NCBI GenBank assembly: GCA_964036045.1
Contig: OZ038381.1
Span: 117,759,790 to 117,823,789, forward strand
Length of the DNA stretch: 64,000 nucleotides
Source of the DNA: Eutreptiella sp. 'Long Island Sound 2002'
Taxonomy: Eukaryota > Euglenozoa > Euglenophyceae > Eutreptiales > Eutreptiaceae
Direction: 5' to 3'
Shown: piece by piece, positions 1 through 10,241 of the stretch
Numbering within the stretch: the first letter of the stretch is position 1
Layout: every line of letters starts with the position of its first letter
The notes under the pieces: generated by a model
Databases searched by the model: none
What the model was told of the DNA's origin: nothing
Seen by the model: only the letters and a program-made list of their open reading frames with translations
Program-made: the position numbers and the translations under genes

Positions 1-2928
1 ATCCCACCAATGCGGAGATGTGACCATGGCCCGCCTCTTCTTGGCTGCCACACGGTCGTGCATCCCCATTCGCATGTAGTTGACGACGTCGTCGATTTCG
101 GCGTGGGACAGGACGTCAATGCCATTAATTGGCTGAGCCGCCCCCTCCTTGGCCTCAAACATGACTTTCATGGGCACCGCCTCCACCCTACGGATGAATG
201 CTTCATCACCCGTGGGTTGGGCTTGCGCCCCATCCACCAGGAAAGCCTTGGTCCCCCACGCTTGACCCAGGGAGGGCATTGATACACCCTTGGCGTCGAT
301 GAACAACTCCTCCCCTGGCCCGAAAGACATCTCGTTCAGGGTGATGGAGTCCAGCGTCGACTTGAGACCCTCCAGCGGACATGGGGTGGATCCTATGCCG
401 GTTATGACCAGGATCCCCTTCGCCCTATCCGCGATGATCTTCTCAACCGGAAGTCTGGTATTGTCCAGGGAGCCATGCCAATACATGGGCCCCCACTCCT
501 TCATACCCCAATGCCTGTGCCAGGCTGAGTCTCCTCGATGCCAATGCCTCCTACACTTCCGCAAAAGTGGGGCATCCCGGGAAGCGAAGACGTCCGTCTC
601 GGGCGCTTCAGCTCCCAGCGTCTGAATCATCCTGGCGTACACTTGCGGCGCCATTCCATACTCCGTGAGCTGAACTCCACGGTCTCCTCTGGATTTGGCG
701 CCCACAGCTTGCACCGCTCGGACGATCCGATCCTCTTCCTCAGCATTCCACTGGGATGACCCGCACGCATAATCCGTGGACAGCCATGTGAGGCATTCGT
801 CGTCCTCCCGGACCAGCGTTGCGCGATGGAGAAGGGCTCCAATGGCGTTGGCCACCATGAAGTCATACCCCATGATCATATCCCAATCGGTAATGTCGGC
901 CACATAGAAGTTCCCGGATAGAGTGCTTCTCTTCGCCTGATCAGGGCGGTTCAAGCGCTCATGCTCCCAGAATTCCATACTGATAGTGGCCTCATGGGTG
1001 CCACCACCCATAACCTCTCCGTTGGCGACCTTCAGGCGGACCGGTCTCCGGCTGGGCTGCAGGAGTTCTTCCTTGAACAACCCTCTCCGGACCAGGCTCA
1101 CCTGGGCACCCGTATCCACTAACACATCCACCACCCTCTCCTCTCGTCCGCACCGTACTCGCACTTTCAAGTGCAACTGCCGCTCGTCGCCATGAGGTGT
1201 ATGGACGACTCTCACGGCATGCAACTCTAGCACGTCCGGGTGCATCAGGACTTCAAGGGTATGGTCACGGATGGTGTAGATCTTGGGTTGGTCTTGCCCG
1301 TCCACAGGAATTTCCGTGGTCGCTCCTTCCTTCTTGCCATGTCCCGTACCCACATGTACTTCCCTTGGCAGGGCGCTCCAGGGGTTGGGAGTGGCGATAC
1401 TCAGTGGTTTTGGCTCTTCTGGAGCCTTCTTCGGCACCCGATGTGCCTTCGCTTTCTCTGAGATTCCACTGATTTTCGGAGGAAAGACCTCCGAGGTCCC
1501 ACTCCCGTGGGTGCTCCTCGAGACTTGGCTTCCCGCAGCCCCTTCCGGCTGCGATCCGCCAGGACTTTGTCCACCACGTTGCTGGGCTTTGAGTTCCTCC
1601 AACGTCCTCAACATGTCCTCAGCAACCTCCTCGATCGACCTCACTCGTCGGTCTTGGCCAGGTCCACCACCATAGCCTCTTCCTCCGCCTTTTCCTTGGC
1701 CTTTGCCTTGGCCTTTTCCCCCGTCTCCGCCCTTCGCTTTCCAACCAGAAATCCGCTGCTCCTTGGGCTTCTTCTCGGGGTGGGCGGCGAAGTAGGCCTT
1801 CTTGTCCGCCTCGTACACCTTGCACTGACGGTGGTGGTGTGCATGGTTGTTTCCCTTGCCATAACAGACCCAGCACCCGTCGTGCTGAGACCTGTACTCT
1901 CGGAACGAGAGCGGTGGGTTCCCGATCCTCCTTGGCTCTCTGCTCTTCTTGGGTCCCAGCTGGCTCCATCTGGACCGATCCTGCCCATGGTTCTTCACGT
2001 TGTGCGCCACAAACGTGAAGAAATGGGCCTCCTCGTGATCCTCCCGGGACCCGGTCCAGTGGTCTTGGCAGCTTCCACTACCATCCTCCGCGGAGTTGGC
2101 CGTGTCCTCCTTGATCTCCCGATGATGGCAGTCTTCTCGGTGTCCTCGTTGCCCATGACCATGTCGATCCTGCACGTGGGCCTCGTTCTTCGCATTGAGC
2201 TTCAACTCCACCGTGATGTACTTCACGATCTCGTCCAGGCTCATGCGGGCGAAGATGACTTGCATCCTCAGCGGCTCCCCGCGCCTCCACTCCACGTTGT
2301 TGAGGCGCAGCAACCTTTGCCCCATGGAGTCCCCGAATACCTCCACGTACACCGCGTTCTTCAGTCCCAACATCCGGTTGGGCTCGCCCAGGTTCCTCCT
2401 GAAGAACTCCATGATACCCGAGTGGGTATCCTCCGCCGCCATGATCCTCACCGCCACACGCTTCTTAGCGCGCTTCTTCTCCTCCTGCTCCACTCGTCTC
2501 TTCCAGTTGCCAGGGAGGACGTCCTTCAGGAGGTGGCGGATCTCGCTGGCCTCGTTCCAGTCCTCCACCAGCTTGAGGCATCTGCGGTACTTCCGCAGAT
2601 ACCGGTTCCACTCCCGGACCCGCAACTCACCGCGGTCCAGCGGCAGCGGAATGGACCACAGGTCCCCCAGCTTCTGGTTCGGAGCGTCCACCCGCTCCTC
2701 GTCCTCCAACCAATGGAGGCAGGCCTGCTCCGTACGGATCAATCCTTCCCGGATCTGATCCCGCAGCTCCTCCTTGAGGTCCTGCGCCAGCCGGTGTGGG
2801 AATGTCCGGCACACCCACTTGTCCCGCGGCGCTCCCCGCATCTCGCCGACGACCTCCTCGGCGAAGTCCTCCCAGTCCAGGATGAAGTCATCCAGGTTGG
2901 ACGGGTTCCCGTCGTAATAGGGGATTTT
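1..2928 (-). CDS. Gag(C-term)-Pro-Pol ORF of family 1, open through the left window edge
   Basis: About 975 codons in one minus-strand frame have no stop codon. It contains a capsid-like region beginning YYDGNPSNLDDF (2881-2922). A Cys/His motif (CWVC...H..C) lies at about 1807-1878 and a Gly/Lys-rich basic tract at about 1680-1740. A retroviral-type aspartic protease follows, with LVDTGAQVSLV at 1092-1122 and the second strand IMGYDF near 865. A DVFASR block at 577-594 is followed by about 120 residues resembling the methyltransferase-like module of DIRS and some algal Gypsy elements. No RT is reached before position 1. The frame has no in-frame Met close to its start and would be reached by fusion or frameshift from Gag. 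The intact frame suggests a young copy. Confidence 0.82.
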
Positions 2929-4636
2929 TGATTCCCCTGAGGTCGTCGATCCTGATGGCGTCTCCGACGTCTCCAGCCACCACTCCACCGAGACGGATAC
3001 CACCTGTGGCCGGGGGGTGTGAGTACACTCCCCGTACATCCCTCTCCTCCATGGAGTGCGGTCCAGTTGGGCCTGGACCCATGGGGTTTGGAATGCGGGA
3101 GGGACTTGCTCCATCGGCCGTCCATATCCCCGTATTCGGGTCCTTCGCCCACAGGTTTCCGCTTGGATGGCCTCGACCATGTCCGTCGGCGCTTCCCATG
3201 GTTCGCCCCTGCATGGTCTGGTTCTGGATCTCGGTATTCTCTTCCGCATAGACTACCATATTCGTCGTGATCGGTACATCCTGGGCGGCATGGGACATCT
3301 GTACCGTCAGGCTCCTCGGGTCCGTGGTTACGTGCCCTTCCCGCATGGACCCAGCCGGTGCCGTGTGTTCCCCGAGCATGGTGGATTCGCTGAACATGGG
3401 AACAAACGGCAGCGCACCCGGGTCAACACGCGGAGGCGCGTATGGGCCCTCTGCAGGTCCGCCCATGGGTTTCTCCATGGCGCTCCTGAGGGTCTTAACC
3501 CGCTCCACCAGCTCTACCGCGGCCGGCTTTGCCGGGAGCTCCGGACCCGAGGCGAGGGGCTGTCGCTCCTCTAGCCTTTTCAGGCGTCCCGACATGTCCT
3601 CCACTAAGTGGAGGAGGCTGTCCACCACTTGCTGCTGCTTCTGCAGGGCCAGCTCCAAATTCTGGCGGTACCGGGCCTGATTTGCTCGCAGCTCCTCCAT
3701 GTGGTTCTCCGCGGCCGACTGGTCGTCCAGGATCCCCGCGACGTCCTCCTCTAGACCGTCCTTGGCGTTGTCCAGGCGGTCAAGGCGATGCACGATGGCG
3801 TCCATCCCCATCTTCGGGTACTTGCCCATGAGGAAGGACACGTGCTCGCAGTGGCACGTAGCGTGCTTTCCGCCGGATTCAGCGCATCCCGCGGTTCCCG
3901 GCACCTCCGACTCATCGCCCATGGGCGTATCGCCTATGGCGTCCGTCTCCGGTCCCGTGTGCCGGGGCACAGGTGCCGTCTGGGCCCTGGCCGGCCTCTT
4001 CAAGCCCTCGGCGTCGTGCTTCAGGGCGGGCTCAGGGGCTGTATGCACCCTGGCGATCAGCGCGGACATCTCCGGCTCCGAAGGTGGCTCGTAGGCTGTC
4101 CGATAGCCCTCGGAGTGCCCTTCGGATTCCCACAGCCTGACCGGGCTGGGGTCCCTGTTCATAGCCCCGGCGTCCCTTGCCGCGGACTTGGGTGACCCGC
4201 GCTTCCGGTAGCGCCGGGCCCTTCCTCCACTGCTGCCTGAATGGCAGGCCTCATCAGAGTCCTCCGCGACGGGGCGGAGGTTGCATGCCTTTCGGCAGCG
4301 ACGCTCGCACATGGAGACCAGGTCCTCCATGTCACGTCCTCCTCTTCCCGAGTATCGTTCTTCTCTTCGGGCTTCAACTTCCGGAGTTCGCCATGCTCTT
4401 GAACGTCTCAGTCCTTCTATGGCTCCAATCTCCGGCGTGGTCTCCACGGAGTCCACAATACGCACCCGGGGCGTACTTGGGCAGGGCTCATAAGGGCCCA
4501 AGTCCCCGGGTCGGCGGTTGGTAGGGGCAGCAGGTAAGCCTCTGCTACCATAAAGAAGGTCCCTACCAGGACCGGCCCCCGCTGTGCCCCTTCCGCCTGT
4601 AACCCCTGCTGATTTACTCCGGATCAACGATTGCAT
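2888..4636 (-). CDS. Gag N-terminal ORF of family-1 retrotransposon (582 aa)
   Basis: This ORF is the amino-terminal Gag region. It starts with a basic stretch (residues 1-150). A short CHCEH motif near residue 261 is followed by a conserved FLMGKYP block. A heptad-rich, Glu/Gln/Leu-rich coiled coil spans about residues 285-358, and a Pro/Gly-rich linker follows. The CHCxH-FLMG block and the coiled coil recur in the decayed copy at 41736-43310, which supports real coding. The frame ends at 2888, but the Gag sequence continues in another frame from about 2928 (see next entry). The switch lies at an A5 run (2925-2929 on the plus map), so this is either one extra base or a +1 shift. Structural role in particle assembly is inferred from family knowledge. 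Confidence 0.8.
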   Translation of the reverse strand: MQSLIRSKSAGVTGGRGTAGAGPGRDLLYGSRGLPAAPTNRRPGDLGPYEPCPSTPRVRIVDSVETTPEIGAIEGLRRSRAWRTPEVEARREERYSGRGGRDMEDLVSMCERRCRKACNLRPVAEDSDEACHSGSSGGRARRYRKRGSPKSAARDAGAMNRDPSPVRLWESEGHSEGYRTAYEPPSEPEMSALIARVHTAPEPALKHDAEGLKRPARAQTAPVPRHTGPETDAIGDTPMGDESEVPGTAGCAESGGKHATCHCEHVSFLMGKYPKMGMDAIVHRLDRLDNAKDGLEEDVAGILDDQSAAENHMEELRANQARYRQNLELALQKQQQVVDSLLHLVEDMSGRLKRLEERQPLASGPELPAKPAAVELVERVKTLRSAMEKPMGGPAEGPYAPPRVDPGALPFVPMFSESTMLGEHTAPAGSMREGHVTTDPRSLTVQMSHAAQDVPITTNMVVYAEENTEIQNQTMQGRTMGSADGHGRGHPSGNLWAKDPNTGIWTADGASPSRIPNPMGPGPTGPHSMEERDVRGVYSHPPATGGIRLGGVVAGDVGDAIRIDDLRGIKNPLLRREPVQPG

Positions 4637-4640
4637 ACCT

Positions 4641-7170
4641 CAAATACCAGGGTCCAAATCCAAAAATATAGAAAAAAGAAAATACAATCCTCCTTCAACC
4701 CTGAACAGCAACCAGATCCCACAAATACAGCAATAACCCAATCCACAATCCAATCCAAAAGGCGGGCTTTCGTTCAGCACATCGATGGTCACGCGATGGC
4801 GGGCATGTACAAAAATTGCACCAAGAAAGAAAGCCCTGAAATTGGCATATGAACACTAATAAAGCAAAGTTGGGGAAAGAGGTAAACATACACATTCATA
4901 GCCATAAACCCCTCATTCCCTGGACTCAAGACCTTCCCTTGACTCACCAACATATTGCCCTGAACCAGGTCAAATGAGATGGCTAAATGCCATGTGTCAC
5001 AAGTCACTACATAAACCCCAAAAATGTGTTCACTCCCAAACCTCTATATCCTAGCCCAATGGGGGAGGTGGCGTGTCATGGCATAGAGTGGCACTCAGGA
5101 CCCTGCCCTACCCTGACATAACCTTGGTTGGACTTGGAGTCGAATGGGCTTACAGAAATGACCTATGTGTTTGAACTCATAACATGCCAAAAAACTGCCA
5201 ATTCACACCATATTGGCCATAGATCACATATATGCTCAAAATTGAAGTTACCACTTATCCGAAGGCTCAAGGCATGCATGGAATCGAAGTCTAGTATTCA
5301 TGGAGGATATAGACAAAAGGTCAATGCCCATGTACATCCCCATTCCACCCTCGAAACCCCTTCAGATATGGGCGCCATGCACTGCCCAAGTCAGCCCATG
5401 ATCTTGAGACCAATTCTTGTAATCCTTCGTGCGCCAAGCCAAATGGAGTACGCGATCCGGCATATGGTGGTGTTCAGCTCCAAAGCATATGCCAACATAT
5501 GAACAACATACCATGGTTCGACTCCCGATAGGCTTCTTGCTGTTCGCCGACCGGGTAAGTACACAAAACGCAAAAATGAGCAAAAATTGAGGTCAAAAAC
5601 ATGAAAATATGACCAAATACACAGTTGTCATGATAGTATATCTCTCTGCTCACCCATGATATCCGCTCATGGTTCAATACCCAAATGATTGGAACCATTT
5701 GCGAACATTTCCCCCACTTGGATCCCCAATCAGGCGCATGGAGATACCTTCGCCACTCATATCAACATGCCCCATGAAAATGGGAGTGCACTCATGGATC
5801 TCTTTGTCAAACATACCATGAGCAATACATATGCGGTAGACTTGGTCTAGCGCTTTGAATTCCACAATTGAGACATGGGCAAAACTCTTGTCACGTATGG
5901 CCTCCCATCTCTTCGGCCACACGAAGATATATAACATGGGCGTGAGCATATCAAGACATATACCATGCATATAACACATACCCTCAAATAGTGGCTCCCA
6001 CCATGGTATACCTCCATGGACATAACTTCACGTTAAAAATACGTGGGAACCCAAAGAAAATTATCTATGCAACCGCAACACTCATGCGGTACACTCGAAA
6101 GTCGCATTAAAATATTCGGTTGCACGGTCCAAGAGTTATATATCAATTTATACCCTCTTGACCATTATCCCTTGCAACACCGGGCATGTGTACACACCAA
6201 AAGCGTTTGATTCTTTCCTAAATCAAGTTGAGACCAAGGCGTTTGCAACCCAACCTTCCTTATTCTCTCTCCTCACACTCGCGCGTAGATATGGTCCTTC
6301 AAAGTGGTCCCACGATTCACTTTTGTTTCCCTTATATCTCCAAGTCAAATGGGTGGCAAGTATAAGGGAAACCTGATTCGGGCATAGGGAAAGGAGTATG
6401 ACCACTCGAAGAAGTCCCAATCAAGTGCGGCGATGTCGAAGTCGAAAATCCGATTTCGACATCGCGAAAAATTCAGAATAAAATTTCGAGTGCTTATTTA
6501 GAAAATTGCGGAAGCAACGAACCCTTTGCTGATGAAATCTGACCCTTCAACGGAGTATCCGCCAAAATATCTGGAAATAACAGTTAACCAATCGGTTAAC
6601 GCTAAATCGCGAGCCAACTGACGGTCGCCGATACATTGACCATCAGAACCAAAGGGTGAAAAATTACGGAAACATCATGATAATAAAACCCTGTTGATTC
6701 CTGATATTCCGATATATAAATCTCCGCTGGCGGCGCCTCGGTACTGAATATGGCCGCTCATAGCCGGAATGGCCAAACCTATCACACTATCACATCGGGT
6801 TAGGTCAGGTGGATGAGAGAGTATGATATCAGCCAATGGCGGCTTGCCGGCACATAGATACACACCCAAAGTGACCCCAAGATGGCCACCGGGGTCCGAA
6901 CCGGCTTCACTAGCCGGGGCCCCAAATGTCTCAAAATCTACTATTCCAGATTGGAAGACCGGGCTCTTACCAAGGAACTTGTGGATTTTTTCGGAAGTAG
7001 TCCCAGGGCCAAAAACCTACTTAAACGTGTGGTGAACACACTTATCCCCGCTGCTACACTGCTCCATGCCCCGCGTAGGCAGCGCCCCTTTCCAATTTCT
7101 CCTCAACGTACGGTGGAACTGGTTTTGGACCTTCAAATTCCAAAGAAAAGGTGTTCCGTGCACCACAGCA
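4641..7170. other. Ordinary-GC intergenic DNA, no supported gene
   Basis: There are only short, low-quality ORFs; the longest is a 101-codon minus-strand ORF at 5674-5979 with no recognisable domain. Part of this stretch may be the LTR or leader of the family-1 element, but I could not find a matching second repeat. One clean hairpin is listed separately. Confidence 0.5.
6430..6465. repeat. Perfect 11-bp inverted repeat (hairpin)
   Basis: GCGATGTCGAA (6430-6440) is followed after 14 nt by its exact reverse complement (6455-6465). It sits in AT-rich noncoding DNA. No flanking duplication or T-run marks it as a terminator, so its role is unknown. Confidence 0.7.
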
Positions 7171-7179
7171 TGCAATTTC

Positions 7180-7345
7180 AAAATTGCAACCAAAATTGCA
7201 TTTCACCCAAAGTTGCATTCCTGTTGAGAATCTCTAACTTTCATCAAAGTTGCATTACAACTTGGTAAACTTTCTGGGGGTTCTGCTACCCCCTAATGTG
7301 GCTGATTGCAACTTTGTTGCAAATTTGTTTCAACTTTGCTATATG
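7180..7345. repeat. Cluster of GTTGCAAC/AAAGTTGCA-type motifs
   Basis: The words TTGCAAC, AAAGTTGCA and CAACTTTG recur many times here. They recur again at about 8265-8340, 9905-9990, 10740-10850 and 11620-11765. Some of these later clusters fall inside predicted introns. The spacing is irregular, so this is a dispersed motif family rather than a tandem array. Confidence 0.5.
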
Positions 7346-7371
7346 CTCTTTTAGGTTTGTTTGTGGTGGTT

Positions 7372-7935
7372 TGTTAGCTTTGTTTGTGGTGCCTTTTGCG
7401 GTGGCTGGGCACGACAAACGGTGGCTGGGCAGGACAAAAGGTCGCTGGGCAAGACAAACGCACAGGAGGTGTATGTTGCTCGAGTGGAGAATGCAGATGG
7501 GGACTCGCACTCCGACTGTGATGGGTAGGCCCGAACAGGCCTGAACGTGTGGTGGCTTTTGTTTTTGGTGCCTTTTGCGTGTGGTGGCTTTTGTTTGTTG
7601 TGCCTTTTGCGGTGGCTGGGCACGACAAAGGCACAGGAGGTGCATATGATCAAGTGGTGAATGCAGATGGGGACTCCCACTCTGACTGTGAAGGGTACGC
7701 CTGAATGTGTGGTTGCTTTTGTTTGTGGTGCCTTTTGCGTGCGACGGCTTTTGTTTGTGGTGCCTTTTGCGGTGGTTGGGCAAGACAAAGGCACAAGAGG
7801 TGCATGTTGCTCAGGTGGTGAATGCAGATGGGGACTCCCACTCTGACTGTGAAGGGTACGCCTGAACGTGTGGTGGCTTTTGTTTGTGGTGCCTTTTGCG
7901 TGTGGTGGCTTTTGTTTGCTGGGCCTTTTGCACTC
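7372..7935. repeat. Minisatellite, about 161-bp unit, roughly 3.3 copies
   Basis: Units beginning near 7430, 7612 and 7771 share GCACAGGAGGTGCAT, GAATGCAGATGGGGACTC and paired GTGGCTTTTGTTTGTGGTGC segments. A partial unit precedes them. Long ORFs on both strands here are periodic translations of the repeat and are not listed as genes. Confidence 0.85.
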
Positions 7936-8136
7936 TCCCTGCATGGTGCCCCACGAATACAAAGTTGGACCGGACATTGGACAAGGGCACTGCAATTTTC
8001 TGGAGGAGTTGTGCAAATTCATTTTGGTTTTTTTTCTTATGTTGCATTCAACTTAGCACCACCAGCCGTAAATTCGCACCTCTCTCTTACCCATTACTTC
8101 ATTTGTTTCGTATAACTTCCGCGGTGCTTCGGCGTT

Positions 8137-8240
8137 ACTTTGTTGCTTCGGCGTTGCCTCTGCGTTGCTTCTGCGTTGCTTCGGCGTTGCCTTCGCGTTG
8201 CTTCGGCGTTGCTTCGGCGTTCGTTCAGCGTTTCTTGAAC
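8137..8240. repeat. 11-bp tandem repeat GTTGCTTCGGC, about 8-9 imperfect copies
   Basis: Consecutive GTTGCTTCGGC-like units continue into GTTCAGCGTTTCTTGAACTTC. It is a short minisatellite in noncoding DNA and is directly visible. Confidence 0.85.
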
Positions 8241-8340
8241 TTCAGCATTCCTTCGGCGGCGTGCGCTGCAACTTTGGTGCAACTTCGCTGCAACTTCGGC
8301 TCAACCTTGGATCAACAATGCTTTCGCCTCAACCAAAACC

Positions 8341-9013
8341 TCACGGCCAGCTGCTCCAATGCTCGTTTGTGTGATCTGCGGGTTGCCTGTAGTTTGCAAG
8401 TACGGGAGCTGTTGAAGGCACTCAACACGTCCCGGTTTTTCAACCATGAACGACATAACAACACCTGTTTCGAGGTTTATTGGACTTAGTCAATCTTGCC
8501 GTTCAACTTTCAATCAACATTGCCGTCACTGAGATTCCCATTCCTGAGCGCACGCGGATGCGGAGTAAAGCGCGTCGGTGTGTCTCAAGGTTATTTGCCG
8601 AGTGGGAAAACTTACGTAACTAGTAAATGGCACGGATTCTCGTTGCAAAAGAATAACCGTTCCTGGGCGTACTCCACTGGTGTGGGGTGACAGGGTTGTC
8701 CACCATGGCTGGGACCAATGACCTATCAGCGAAGGAGCTTAGCAGCTTAAGAAGCTTACTCCGGCAGACTCACACTGGAACAGCCCATGTATGCACTGTG
8801 AATGCATTTTTTTTCGGTTTTGGTGATTTTTAATTTTGGTGCTGCAATTTTCATTTACGCGTCGATCGCATCTGCAATTTATAAAGGCGTAACTGCAATT
8901 TTGCATCGATTTTGAATGTTGCATGCAATGTTGTATCTATACTGTGGCAAGTGTGAATGGCGCGCGCGTGGCAGATCTGTCCAGTGCCACATCGCTCCCT
9001 TGTGGTACTGTAG
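8341..9013. other. Noncoding stretch upstream of candidate exons
   Basis: I see no supported gene. The end, ...TACTGTAG at 9006-9013, could be a 3' splice site for the open frame that follows. Confidence 0.4.
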
Positions 9014-9667
9014 ATTCAAAAGGAGCAAAGCGTCCCCGAAGATGAGAACGATGACGATTCCAATATTTCCACCGAGCCGTCCCAGCCCTCCCAGCCCTCT
9101 TATTGCTTCTTCCTTCGTGAGGAGCTTCTAGCAGGGCACCATCACTACCCAGACACCCCCATCATTGGTAGTGGCCGCGCCAAGGCCTTGGGCTACCGCT
9201 GGTTGGCGGACATCACCCTTAGGGCATTGTTCCAAAGGATCCTGTATAAGTGGAAAAGGCTCAACACGAGAACAGACATGGATGGAGCAACACTTCCACC
9301 CCCGTACACATCCGAGGTGGTAACGCCCTCCAACTTGTTCACGTGGCGGACGCTCAAGCCCAGCACCAAAGTATCACAATGGCAACAAGTCTTTCCGCCC
9401 GGCCCAATGGAGTGGGCCTACATTTTGAGAGCATTCGAGGGGTACGGATTAGGCAAAGTGTGCATGGCTGGTGCGCGCGGTGGTAAAGGGGGACGCGCTC
9501 CACAAGCCAAATTCTACTTCTATGACCCTGTTTCGGAGTTGTTTCCGCGGGGATTGTGGGACCAGGACGTTGCCGAGGCCGGGGGGTACGAAAACACGTA
9601 CCCAAGCATCGAGGCAGTAGGGGGGTGTATGACCCCGGGGCGCACACTGTTCCCCAAACCCAAGTAA
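9014..9667 (+). CDS. Candidate exon of an unrecognised protein (217 codons)
   Basis: This is an open frame without a local Met, starting right after a possible acceptor TAG (9011-9013). It begins with an acidic, Ser/Pro-rich segment (EDENDDDSN...) and continues with well-mixed residues. Aromatic-rich stretches such as LGYRWLADITLRALF and MEWAYILRAFEGYGLG look like real protein rather than random translation. It stops at TAA 9665-9667. The same frame reopens at 9686 after a TAG as a Lys/Glu-rich stretch, and the two peptides read naturally into each other. Either a pseudogene with two Gln-to-stop changes or an unresolved splice would explain this. No domain recognised. Confidence 0.4.
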   Translation: MQKEQSVPEDENDDDSNISTEPSQPSQPSYCFFLREELLAGHHHYPDTPIIGSGRAKALGYRWLADITLRALFQRILYKWKRLNTRTDMDGATLPPPYTSEVVTPSNLFTWRTLKPSTKVSQWQQVFPPGPMEWAYILRAFEGYGLGKVCMAGARGGKGGRAPQAKFYFYDPVSELFPRGLWDQDVAEAGGYENTYPSIEAVGGCMTPGRTLFPKPK

Positions 9668-9685
9668 CCCAAGCCCAAGAAATAG

Positions 9686-9913
9686 GAGAAGGAGAAGAGG
9701 GAGAAGAAGGAGAAGGACAAGAAGCACAAAAAAGCCAAGAGAGAAGAACCAAGGGTGAAAGAAGAGGAGATCGATCGAGAGGTTGGGGAACATGCAGTGG
9801 CCAAACCAACCAGGCAAAGGGGGCCCTTCATTGACGAGGAAGTACCACAATTTGCCATTTGGGGTTCGTTGGGGTCACATGGCCTTATTTCGACAATGTT
9901 TAGCCAATGTTGA
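9686..9913 (+). CDS. Candidate Lys/Glu-rich exon or continuation
   Basis: Immediately after AAATAG, a possible acceptor, the frame encodes a highly charged EKEKREKKEKDKKHKK tract. A more ordinary segment with GPFIDEEVPQFAIWG follows, and the frame ends at TGA 9911. It is in the same frame as the preceding candidate exon. The downstream DNA (9914-9995) is rich in GTTGCA words, runs to GTCCAG and looks intronic. No function can be assigned. Confidence 0.35.
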   Translation, partial: EKEKREKKEKDKKHKKAKREEPRVKEEEIDREVGEHAVAKPTRQRGPFIDEEVPQFAIWGSLGSHGLISTMFSQC

Positions 9914-10241
9914 GTGCAACTTTGTGTAGTGCATGAGTGTGATAACAATGTTGCATGCAACTTTGCTTCAACGTTGCTTCCATTCCAATGTCCAGGACGT
10001 AGTGGTCGTCACCAAAAGCGATGTATGGGCACTCGCCAGCTCAGCTCAAGAACCCGTGGCATGGGCCCAATGGTCCGCGACCAGAGCAAGTTCCGTGGTG
10101 GGCCGCCTGGTGCAATCCTCTCGCCTCATCGGCCTCACGTTCACCGCGCTTCAAGGCTGACCTCCACAACTTGCCCTACTCCGACAACTCCAAACCTCTC
10201 AACTACTCCAACAAATTCCTCAACCACCTCATGCCCAAGAA

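Larger units (their letters stand above)
1..4640 (-). mobile_element. Ty3/Gypsy-like LTR retrotransposon, family 1 (partial)
   Basis: The minus strand encodes Gag, a Cys/His nucleocapsid-like motif, an aspartic protease and a post-protease module, then leaves the window before any reverse transcriptase. No LTR could be delimited, because the left part is outside the window and upstream of 4640 I see no clear terminal repeat. A decayed copy of the same gag lies at 41736-43310 on the plus strand, so this is a multicopy family. Classification as Gypsy-like rests on the Gag-PR order and the protease motif; without the RT it could be another LTR order. Confidence 0.8.

Noticed and set aside
1507-2931. 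474-codon plus-strand ORF and other long plus ORFs in 1-4.6 kb
   Set aside because: They are antisense shadows of the Gag-Pro-Pol frame, which has clear motifs and no stop.
5674-5979. 101-codon minus ORF
   Set aside because: No domain, homologue in the window or splice context; length is within chance.
7372-7935. CRISPR array or protein-coding repeats
   Set aside because: Tandem units have no unique spacers, and the ORFs are periodic translations on both strands.
9665-9685. TAA/TAG read as Gln (ulvophyte-like code)
   Set aside because: Only one locus suggests it; CAA/CAG decay or splicing is as likely, and other genes here use TAA/TAG as ends.
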